Source: Candidatus Saccharibacteria bacterium UBA3225 (GTDB taxonomy: Bacteria; Patescibacteriota; Saccharimonadia; Saccharimonadales; Saccharimonadaceae). From it: a DNA stretch of 18,641 bases. Location of the stretch: positions 1 to 18,641 of the forward strand of contig DEVX01000062.1 in the NCBI GenBank assembly GCA_002363515.1, written 5' to 3'. This document shows, piece by piece, positions 13,025 through 18,641 of this stretch. The position numbers and the translations under genes are program-made. Under the pieces are notes generated by a model. It worked only from the letters and a program-made list of their open reading frames with translations, was not told the origin of the DNA and did no database searches. Position 1 is the stretch's first letter, and the number at the start of each line of letters is the position of its first letter.

Positions 13025-13033
13025 ATGCTCTAG
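13025..13033 (+). other. Start-stop unit ATG-CTC-TAG, copy 2
   Basis: AAAGGAGG (13013-13020) plus 4 nt plus ATGCTCTAGAT, directly followed by the GCCGCC/GGCGGC hairpin. It is the same arrangement as copy 1, 144 bp downstream. Confidence 0.5.
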
Positions 13034-13180
13034 ATTAAGCCGCCAATGGCGGCCACACTCCAAACTTTGATCGTTGGAGCGGCGACATTTTTGCGCAAGT
13101 AGGCACAGTAGTCAGACTGCACCGCTGAAAGCGCGTCGTCCGCTCCGAAGCTTTAAGGCGCCGGTTATGGCGCACCTCTT

Positions 13181-13206
13181 CCCCCCCCACAAAGGGGGGA
13201 TTTTTT
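13181..13206 (+). terminator. Terminator of the mini-ORF RNA
   Basis: CCCCCC-ACAAA-GGGGGG (13183-13199) followed by ATTTTTT. Confidence 0.92.
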
Positions 13207-13252
13207 ATGATTCTTTTCATTAATTAAAGAGCTTATGTCGCAAGTTATCTAA

Positions 13253-13268
13253 TGGTATAATTAAAGAT
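13253..13268 (+). promoter_or_regulatory. Extended -10 promoter of pyk (leaderless)
   Basis: TGGTATAAT (13253-13261) is an extended -10; the ATG follows 7 nt later with no Shine-Dalgarno. The -35 region is weak. Confidence 0.65.
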
Positions 13269-14705
13269 ATGAGTACAAAGTTATTTAAACGCACTAAAAT
13301 CTTGGCAACGGTAGGCCCATCCGTATTTGCAGAAGAGAAGTTGAAAGAAATGGTATATGCGGGCGTAAATGGTTTTCGCTTAAATTTTAGTCATGGCACC
13401 TATGACGAACGCGATCAGCAAATTGCAACGATTAGGCGCTATGCTGCAGAGCGTGGCAAGTCAGTAGCGATTGTGCAAGACTTGCAGGGTCCAAAGATTC
13501 GTTTGGGAGATTTAAAGGACAACCATTTAGATGTGAAGACTGGCGATGAATTAATTTTAGATTATGCTTGCAAAGAGCATGATGGCGGGAAGACTTTGCC
13601 TGTACAATATAATTTAGCCGAAAAGGTAAAAGTTGGCGAGCCGGTGCTTTTATTTGATGGAAAAGTAGAGGGCGTTACTACCGAGATTGTGTCCCCGACT
13701 GCGATTAAGATTAAAGCACAGAACGACGGTTTCTTGATGAGTCGCAAGGGTATCAATTTGCCAGACACAGACATGGGTGGCGATATTATCACCGAAAAGG
13801 ACTTGGCGGATATAGAGTTTGGCGCAAGCCGCGACTTCGACTACGTAGCAATGAGCTTCATTCAGAGCGCAGACGATATCGATAAGTTGCGTCAAATTTT
13901 GGTTTCACATGGTTCAACGGCGCAGATTATTGCAAAGATTGAGACTAAGAAAGCCGTCGAAAGTGACGAAGCAATGGAAGCAATCGTAAAAGCAACCGAT
14001 GGCATTATGGTGGCGCGTGGCGACTTGGCTTATGAAGCTGGCGCGGAAATTGTGCCAATTGTACAACGCAAACTAATTGCACTTTGTCGCCAATATTCGA
14101 AGCTTTGTATCGTAGCGACACAAATGCTGGGTTCGATGGTAGATAATCCGCGCCCAACTCGTGCCGAGGTTTCGGATGTCGCCACGGCAGTATTGCTTGG
14201 TACTGATGCAGTAATGCTTTCGGATGAGACCGCTAATGGCAAGTATCCGATTGAGGCAGTCAAAGAGATGAAGAAGGTGATTCTTTATACGCAGGATAAT
14301 TCACGTATTCTTCCAATCGAGAAAGAAACGACGGGCAACTACAAGAATTATGATGCGATTTCGCGTGCGGTGGTGCGTTTGGCGGAACAAATTGACGCTG
14401 ATCTAATTGTAACGGCCACCAAGAGTGGTGCAACCGCTGAGGCGATTGCGGCGCAGCGTCCGAATATTCCGATGATATCGATTACGAGTAATCCGCGCGT
14501 GGCAGGGCAATTGGCTTTAACATATGCAAACTCGGCGTATGTGCGCGAATTTGGCGATAATTATGCCGTAGACGCGGCTCAAGAATTGAAGGCGAGCGGT
14601 TATCTAAAAGTGCCGGAAGGTAAAGATAGTCTCACGGTAGTGGTAGTGTCTGGCTTGCGCGACGAAGAGGGCGGTACAAATCAGATTCAAATTCGTAAGA
14701 TTTAA
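13269..14705 (+). CDS. pyk: Pyruvate kinase
   Basis: Converts phosphoenolpyruvate and ADP to pyruvate and ATP in the last step of glycolysis. The 478-residue protein has the A domain with RLNFSHG (37-43, substrate arginine R37), a B domain after DLQGPKIRLG (71-80), catalytic lysine K223 and metal ligand E225 in IAKIE, and D252 in ARGDLAYE. DNPRPTRAEVSDVATAVLLGTDAVMLSDETA (292-321) is the signature helix region; MLSDETA has Asp where MLSGETA is usual, and GDLAYE replaces GDLGVE. K76 of GPKIR occupies the position of Glu117 in rabbit enzyme, where Lys goes with K+-independent activity in studied members. The C domain (about 350-478) is complete. pgk follows after 28 nt. Confidence 0.96.
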   Translation: MSTKLFKRTKILATVGPSVFAEEKLKEMVYAGVNGFRLNFSHGTYDERDQQIATIRRYAAERGKSVAIVQDLQGPKIRLGDLKDNHLDVKTGDELILDYACKEHDGGKTLPVQYNLAEKVKVGEPVLLFDGKVEGVTTEIVSPTAIKIKAQNDGFLMSRKGINLPDTDMGGDIITEKDLADIEFGASRDFDYVAMSFIQSADDIDKLRQILVSHGSTAQIIAKIETKKAVESDEAMEAIVKATDGIMVARGDLAYEAGAEIVPIVQRKLIALCRQYSKLCIVATQMLGSMVDNPRPTRAEVSDVATAVLLGTDAVMLSDETANGKYPIEAVKEMKKVILYTQDNSRILPIEKETTGNYKNYDAISRAVVRLAEQIDADLIVTATKSGATAEAIAAQRPNIPMISITSNPRVAGQLALTYANSAYVREFGDNYAVDAAQELKASGYLKVPEGKDSLTVVVVSGLRDEEGGTNQIQIRKI

Positions 14706-14733
14706 TAACAGAGAAGACGAAAGAGGAGGTAAA

Positions 14734-15810
14734 ATGGATTTTCGCAAGAAGACGGTTCGTGATATTGATGTAGCAGGGAAGACGGTGTTAGTGCGCGTTG
14801 ATTACAACGTGCCTATAAAAGATGGGCAGATTACGGAAGATATGAGAATCCGCGCCAGTTTGCCGACTCTTGAGTACTTGCTTGATAATGGTGCGGGGAA
14901 GATTGTAGTAATTTCGCATTTGGGTCGTCCAGAAGGGAAGCCGGCGGAAGAGCTTTCGCTGGCGCCGTGTGCAAAGCGTCTTGGCGAATTACTGCCAGGG
15001 AAGGATGTGCGTTTTGTCGGTCAGACAGTTGGCGATGAGGTGAAGCAGGCAATAGCAGAGTTGCCAGTGGGTGGCGTTGTAGTATTGGAAAACTTACGCT
15101 TTTCGCCAGATGAAGAAGCGAATTCGGACGAATTTGCCAACCAAATCATTGAAGCCACGGGCGCAGAAGTTTTTGTTCAGGATGGATTTGCAGTAATTCA
15201 TCGTGCGCATGCTTCTACGGATGCAATTGCAAAGAAACTTCCTGCCGTGGCCGGCTTCCTAGTCGAGAAAGAGGTCTCGAATCTAGAAGGCGTAATGACT
15301 AATCCAGAGCATCCACTCTTGGTTATTATTGGCGGTGCCAAAGTTGAAGACAAGCAGCCATTGATTGATAAGTTCTTGCCGATTGCCGATCGCATCGTAG
15401 TGGGTGGTAAGATTGCAGCCGATGGTTACACTTCGGACAATGAGAAAGTATACGTAGCGAAAGACTTTGAGGTGGATGAAAATGGTAACAAGCTTGATGT
15501 ATCGATGATGGATGCTGCCGAGATAGCTGCGATGATTTTTAAATCGAAGACGGTTATCTGGAATGGTACTTTGGGTATGGTCGAAGACCCTCGCTTTGCG
15601 AAGGCGTCGCAAATGACCGCCATGGCTCTCGGTAAACGAAAAGATTGTTTTACAGTGATTGGCGGTGGCGATACGGCCGGATTTGTTGAATCGGTCATGA
15701 AGAATAATGAGGGGCTAGAGTATAACTTAATATCTACTGGCGGTGGTGCTAGTTTAGAGTTGTTGTCGGGCAAGAAGTTGCCAGGCCTGGAAGTGCTACA
15801 AGATCGCTAA
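14734..15810 (+). CDS. pgk: Phosphoglycerate kinase (short form)
   Basis: Transfers the acyl phosphate of 1,3-bisphosphoglycerate to ADP. It has 358 residues against about 390-400 usually. Conserved are RVDYNVP (21-27), SHLGRP (61-66), LENLRF (118-123), the substrate arginine segment DGFAVIHRAHAST (150-162; most enzymes have DAFGTAHRAHAST), GGAKVEDK (200-207; Glu for Ser), IWNGTLGMVE (275-284), GGGDTA (310-315) and STGGGASLELL (334-344). The shortening lies in the nucleotide domain, after GGKIAADG (224-231), where usual enzymes have a longer helical segment. A Shine-Dalgarno AGGAGG fixes the ATG. It shares a transcript with pyk, pairing the two ATP-forming steps of lower glycolysis. Confidence 0.95.
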   Translation: MDFRKKTVRDIDVAGKTVLVRVDYNVPIKDGQITEDMRIRASLPTLEYLLDNGAGKIVVISHLGRPEGKPAEELSLAPCAKRLGELLPGKDVRFVGQTVGDEVKQAIAELPVGGVVVLENLRFSPDEEANSDEFANQIIEATGAEVFVQDGFAVIHRAHASTDAIAKKLPAVAGFLVEKEVSNLEGVMTNPEHPLLVIIGGAKVEDKQPLIDKFLPIADRIVVGGKIAADGYTSDNEKVYVAKDFEVDENGNKLDVSMMDAAEIAAMIFKSKTVIWNGTLGMVEDPRFAKASQMTAMALGKRKDCFTVIGGGDTAGFVESVMKNNEGLEYNLISTGGGASLELLSGKKLPGLEVLQDR

Positions 15811-15819
15811 GGGGCGTAG

Positions 15820-16434
15820 ATGAAGCTACTGGGTGGCAGAAAAAAGCAGATTGAGGAAATAAAACCCGTTCCGGCGCGCCGCCAGGGGCGCCAGAACGAG
15901 AGTTTTCGAATTGGGCGTACGATTGCGGGCGAAGCTTTTTCTGACGAGCGGAAAAATAAACTAGAACGATTGAAAGAGCGCAAAAAGACGAAGCGTAAAA
16001 ATGTTACGGTCGTGTTTGGCGTGATTGTGCTAGTAATACTAGTAGCGATTGTAATTAGCCATTATGTTACGGGCATAATTGCCGAGGAAGAGGCTAAAAA
16101 ATATGTAGCGCCTAAACCCGAGCCGACCGTAGATATTTCGGATGAGAATGCCGATACGGAGATTAGTCCGCGCGTGAAAGAGTTTGTGGCGCGCCTAGAA
16201 GACGATGCACAGTCGGAGGGTTATCAGGTTGATCATGTAATATTGCCATTGAATAAGGTGCGCGAAATACATATATTCATTAAAGAGCGTGAAGAATATT
16301 ACAAGATGACAATAGATCGCAGTAGTGCTGTGCAGGCGGAGGATATGGCGCGAATGATTCGCTATCTTGATAAGAAAAAGGTTAGGGCTGCTTACGTAGA
16401 TTTGCGCGTAGAGGGGAAGGCGTTTTATAAGTAA
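15820..16434 (+). CDS. One-pass membrane protein, possible FtsQ/DivIB-like
   Basis: This 204-residue protein has a long, highly basic cytoplasmic N-terminus (1-60), one membrane helix (VTVVFGVIVLVILVAIVIS, about 62-80), an acidic linker and a C-terminal extracytoplasmic alpha/beta domain (about 115-204). The end of that domain, PLNKVREIHIFIK through MIRYLDKKKVRAAYVDLRVEGK, follows the order of the FtsQ/DivIB beta-domain, whose hallmark is a terminal Y(V/I)DLR strand (here 192-196). A POTRA domain is not evident, so I leave the symbol empty. The gene starts 9 nt after pgk behind AAGGGGC, so it is likely co-transcribed with pyk-pgk. Confidence 0.8.
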   Translation: MKLLGGRKKQIEEIKPVPARRQGRQNESFRIGRTIAGEAFSDERKNKLERLKERKKTKRKNVTVVFGVIVLVILVAIVISHYVTGIIAEEEAKKYVAPKPEPTVDISDENADTEISPRVKEFVARLEDDAQSEGYQVDHVILPLNKVREIHIFIKEREEYYKMTIDRSSAVQAEDMARMIRYLDKKKVRAAYVDLRVEGKAFYK

Positions 16435-16591
16435 ATAAATCTAAGTCGGCGGTCTACTCCCCTGAGTTCCCTAAATGTTCGGTTTTTGTTCGGTCGAAAA
16501 AATGACAGGTTCTCAAAGAGGGTGCGTTGATTAAGCTCGCGATGTTTGAAAAATGGGTAGGTAAGGGGAGTAAGGGGAGTAAAAAATAAAA

Positions 16592-16625
16592 CCGTGAAAA
16601 AGTCAAATAAATAAAGATTTCACGG
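16592..16625 (+). repeat. CCGTGAAA/TTTCACGG hairpin, copy A
   Basis: A perfect 8-bp inverted repeat with an 18-nt A-rich loop. It could end transcription of the preceding gene only weakly, as no T-run follows. A related hairpin lies at 17258-17286. Confidence 0.5.
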
Positions 16626-16731
16626 GCGTAAAATGCGGATTTTGGCGACAAGATATGTTGTAATATGTGAATTTACAGGGGTCGTGGCACATAAGCTGCC
16701 GATATGTTGTCAAAATCGTTTTTTTGGCTGC

Positions 16732-16760
16732 GCTCCCCCGGATGATTTTTTCGGGGGAGC
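16732..16760 (+). repeat. GCTCCCCCG/CGGGGGAGC hairpin, block B
   Basis: A perfect 9-bp stem with an 11-nt T-rich loop. The left part TGCGCTCCCCCG (16729-16740) recurs at 17227-17238. Confidence 0.6.
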
Positions 16761-17161
16761 CCCCTATTTTTCGCTATTTATGATCAGGGGTAGCTTCGTC
16801 TTTATGAATATGCGTAAAGGGAGAGATGTCTATTTAGTAGGGTTCTGTGTACGTTATTGTATGCTTGGCTACGATTATTTATACAACCGGTATTTAAATA
16901 TGTATACGTCGTAAAATATACATTGTGCGACATTAAGAATATGGCGAAAAGTTGATTATACACCCGTCTTGTTTATGCTTAGTTTTTGAGGCTGTGGGAT
17001 TTATTTGTTGTATTTACGCCCTATTTTGCGCTGTATGGCCTTTTTGGCCTCAAAGACGCTTAATGATACTATTCCAGCGCTTTTACGGCTCCTGGTGCGT
17101 CTTATGGCTTTTTGCATATTCTAGTGATAAAAGGCGCTCACTATAGAGGTGCGCGTCGGTG

Positions 17162-17207
17162 TAACAGGGGTAGGAGAGGGGTGATTAATCTGTATAACAG
17201 GGGTAGG
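17162..17207 (+). repeat. Direct repeat TAACAGGGGTAGG, 33-bp period
   Basis: Exact copies at 17162-17174 and 17195-17207, three helical turns apart. CAGGGGTAG also occurs near 16785. Confidence 0.6.
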
Positions 17208-17226
17208 GGACTAGTTTTTTAAAATT

Positions 17227-17286
17227 TGCGCTCCCCCGCCGATTTTCGGAAGTTTTTGTGAAAAAATAATGCGAAAAATATTTCAC
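17227..17286 (+). repeat. Blocks B' and A' (second copies)
   Basis: TGCGCTCCCCCG (17227-17238) then GTGAAA (17258-17263) pairing with TTTCAC (17281-17286), with GGTTTTTATTT following. Order is reversed relative to A then B at 16592-16760. Confidence 0.5.
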
Positions 17287-17412
17287 GGTTTTTATTTCCG
17301 CTTTCATCTCATCTATTATTTCGAGGTCGAGATTATCGTGAGAGTATTTTGGCGGATGTCTGTGCGAGTATTTTAAGAATCCTTAAAGAACCCCCAGCGG
17401 CCATTTTTCTAC

Positions 17413-17449
17413 TTCCCCTACCCTATTTTACCTCTGTTGGACCTCTGTT
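17413..17449 (-). repeat. Inverted G-rich motif and tandem AACAGAGGT
   Basis: On the minus strand, AACAGAGGT occurs at 17449-17441 and 17438-17430 (11-bp period) followed by GGGTAGGGGAA (17423-17413), an inverted relative of the plus-strand motifs. Confidence 0.45.
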
Positions 17450-17479
17450 AATTTTGGCTAAAAATGGCAAAAGGTCAGC

Positions 17480-17506
17480 CAAAAAGCCCCCGCGCAGACG
17501 GGGCTT
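17480..17506 (-). terminator. Terminator of the TraG/VirD4-like gene
   Basis: On the minus strand AAGCCCC (17506-17500) pairs with GGGGCTT (17490-17484), followed by a T-run (A-run 17481-17485 on plus). It lies 41 bases past the stop codon. Confidence 0.85.
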
Positions 17507-17546
17507 AAAGCGTGGTCGATAAGTTCTAGAAGCCGTCTATATTGCG

Positions 17547-18641
17547 CTAGGCGTTGTTTTTATTCTTATTGCGGTTACGATTATGGTTTTTCTTTTTATA
17601 GCCATTAGAGCGCGAATTAGGAGCTTCTGTGACCTTTGCTTTGCCGTTATTGGACGAGGTAATCATTGGGCGACTGCTGAGAGATTCTTCTACGCTTTTA
17701 TCCTGAACTACTTCGTTCTCGACGACGGCATTTTTAATGTTGGGGCTAACTAAAGGTTTAACCTCTTTGCGTTGTTCAGCTTCGACCTTGCGGGCTTTTT
17801 CGCCGAGAAGTTTGCCGAGATCCTTCAGGCCATTGCCAGAGTTTTCTTCGCCTTGAGCGGCATTAGGGGAAATCTTTTGCTTGCGGAAGTCAGCCTGTGG
17901 GGTTGGTACGAATGAATAGGTGGTTTTTTCTTTTTCTTGCGCCTGCGAGCCGCGCATGCCTGCCTCGCGGCCAGAATCGGATAGGTCTTTCTTCCACTTC
18001 TCTGCCGCTTCGATGCTGGCGCTGATTTCTTTTTCGACTTCTTCACGCGTGCGCGAGTAAACTAGGCGCGAATTGCGAATAATGCGTGGAGTTAAATCAT
18101 TCGGCGGTTTTGGAATGCTGAGAGTAGTGGCAGAGAAGGCTGGAGTCTTCTCGCCATTAATAATCATCGAAAGGACGAAGTGGCGGTTATTTAGGTTTAG
18201 CAAATCTTGAGCTTCAAAGACTGGCTCGAATTGCTTAGAAAGGATAGGCGCATCGTCGGCGGAAACGCGGAAGCTAATAGTGGTACCGACGTTGCCGAAA
18301 ACGGCATCGCGGACAGATTCTGTCATCTGGCTAGTGTACTGGTTGGCGACGGTTAGATTAAGGCCATATTTGCGCGCCTCGGAGAGGATGACCGCAAAAG
18401 AGTCGGTGGCAAAGTTTTGAAACTCGTCTACGTAGAGATAGAATGGTCGGCGATCTTCGACGTTCGGAATATCGGAACGACTCATAGCTGCTAGCTGTAC
18501 TTTTGTGACGAGGAAGGCGCCGAGAATAGCGGCATTATCCTCACCGATGAGACCTTTGGATAGGTTAACAACGAGAATTTTGCCTTCATCCATGATTTTG
18601 CGTACGTCGAAGCTAGACTTTGGCTGGCCGATAATATTACG
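17547..18641 (-). CDS. VirD4/TraG-like ATPase, C-terminal part (5' end outside window)
   Basis: The frame is open to the window edge, giving 364 visible residues of a larger P-loop ATPase. LYVDEFQNF is the Walker B segment of the VirD4/TraG/TrwB coupling-protein group. The flanking segments ILVVNLSKGLIGEDNAAILG and EARKYGLNLTVANQYTSQM match the core strands and sensor region of that family. In conjugation such hexamers feed DNA to a type IV secretion channel; related ATPases occur in CPR genomes near type IV pilus or secretion genes, so DNA uptake or secretion are options. The Walker A motif would lie upstream. After residue about 190 the protein becomes low-complexity, ending in a lysine- and asparagine-rich tail (KKKNHNRNRNKNKNNA) that may bind nucleic acid. 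Confidence 0.82.
   Translation of the reverse strand, partial: RNIIGQPKSSFDVRKIMDEGKILVVNLSKGLIGEDNAAILGAFLVTKVQLAAMSRSDIPNVEDRRPFYLYVDEFQNFATDSFAVILSEARKYGLNLTVANQYTSQMTESVRDAVFGNVGTTISFRVSADDAPILSKQFEPVFEAQDLLNLNNRHFVLSMIINGEKTPAFSATTLSIPKPPNDLTPRIIRNSRLVYSRTREEVEKEISASIEAAEKWKKDLSDSGREAGMRGSQAQEKEKTTYSFVPTPQADFRKQKISPNAAQGEENSGNGLKDLGKLLGEKARKVEAEQRKEVKPLVSPNIKNAVVENEVVQDKSVEESLSSRPMITSSNNGKAKVTEAPNSRSNGYKKKNHNRNRNKNKNNA

Larger units (their letters stand above)
12568..13206 (+). ncRNA. GC-rich multi-hairpin transcript with serial mini-ORFs
   Basis: An independent unit of about 640 nt from its own promoter to its own terminator, with no ordinary gene. It is visibly richer in G and C than the flanking genes. 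Stems include CTCCGG/CCGGAG (12636-12652), GCCGCCC/GGGTGG (about 12794-12809), CCACGCG-CAA-CGCGTGG inside GGGG/CCCC (12892-12922), GCCGCC-AAT-GGCGGC (13039-13053), CTCCAA/TTGGAG (13058-13079) and GCGCC/GGCGC (13158-13173). Strong Shine-Dalgarno sites occur four times, three being the identical octamer AAAGGAGG (12759, 12868, 13013), each before a very short ORF. I do not recognise it as RNase P, tmRNA, SRP or 6S RNA. It could be a structured RNA, a ribosome-binding regulator, or a dual-function RNA. Confidence 0.55.
16435..17480 (+). other. Repeat-rich non-coding region between converging genes
   Basis: No credible gene in about 1 kb: the open frames at 16633-16914 and 16952-17146 lack ribosome binding sites and the first runs through a 9-bp hairpin. 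The region carries G-rich strings (GGGGAGTAAGGGGAGT near 16565), two related GTGAAA/TTTCAC hairpins, two copies of TGCGCTCCCCCG, repeated TAACAGGGGTAGG and its relatives, and GATATGTTGT twice (16652, 16701). The blocks are arranged roughly in mirror order. Confidence 0.6.

Noticed and set aside
12568..13206. RNase P RNA, tmRNA or SRP RNA
   Set aside because: GGGGAGGAAAG at 12861 resembles the RNase P 5' motif, but the rest of that motif, ACAGAAA and the P4 partner are absent. No tmRNA tag ORF or tRNA-like ends and no SRP GGAAGGAAGCAGCC were found.
16633..17146. Two plus-strand ORFs (93 and 64 codons) in the repeat region
   Set aside because: No ribosome binding sites, a biased cysteine/aromatic composition typical of translated non-coding DNA, and one spans a perfect hairpin.
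1..18641. CRISPR array or cas genes
   Set aside because: No regularly spaced direct repeats with unique spacers and no Cas-like ORF; the repeats at 16.5-17.4 kb are short and irregular.

Overview
The window looks like a chromosomal segment from a reduced-genome member of the Patescibacteria/CPR, most likely Candidatus Saccharibacteria (TM7). The reasons are a stripped-down division/cell-wall cluster (rsmH-ftsL-ftsI-mraY-ftsW-murG) that lacks mraZ, the Mur ligases, ftsA and ftsZ; a divergent MurG with HDSDSVPGLTNRLL where most bacteria have HEQN-type sequence; a short phosphoglycerate kinase; and a VirD4/TraG-like ATPase next to core genes. TGA ends several core genes (rsmH, mraY, ftsW, murG), so the UGA=Gly code of Gracilibacteria/Absconditabacteria does not apply. 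The lineage call is inference from protein character; no search was run.

Layout. 1-457: 3' end of rpoC and its terminator. 458-4990: accessory island between two core loci. It holds a decayed membrane-peptide fragment, an IS481-like element with perfect 18-bp ends, two unrecognised envelope proteins (one with an internal duplication) behind strong promoters with palindromes, an IS200-like element sitting directly behind a terminator, and a small acidic tail-anchored protein on the minus strand. 4938-5501: AT-rich leader region of the division cluster. 5502-12319: rsmH, a short ORF, a structured attenuator-like RNA, ftsL, ftsI, mraY, ftsW, murG. These genes methylate 16S rRNA, make lipid I/II at the membrane and polymerise and cross-link septal peptidoglycan. 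12398-12473: tRNA-Glu(UUC). 12534-13206: an independent GC-rich transcription unit made of hairpins and ultra-short ORFs, three of them with the perfect Shine-Dalgarno octamer AAAGGAGG. 13253-16434: pyk, pgk and a one-pass membrane protein that may be the missing FtsQ/DivIB. 16435-17480: about 1 kb of non-coding repeats in a mirrored arrangement. 17547-18641 (minus): C-terminal part of a TraG/VirD4-like ATPase.

Expression logic. First genes of core transcription units (rsmH, ftsI, pyk) have a perfect TATAAT box ending 6-7 nt before the ATG and no Shine-Dalgarno, so they are predicted to be leaderless. Several downstream genes (mraY, pgk) and the island genes carry Shine-Dalgarno sites; ftsW and murG start inside the preceding gene with no strong site seen.

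Best candidates for something undescribed are (1) the mini-ORF/hairpin RNA at 12534-13206, with its duplicated AAAGGAGG-N4/5-ATGCTCTAG start-stop units, and (2) the leader at 6601-6748 before ftsL, which has a strong terminator and a competing 9-bp antiterminator pairing. The mirrored repeat region at 16.5-17.45 kb comes third.
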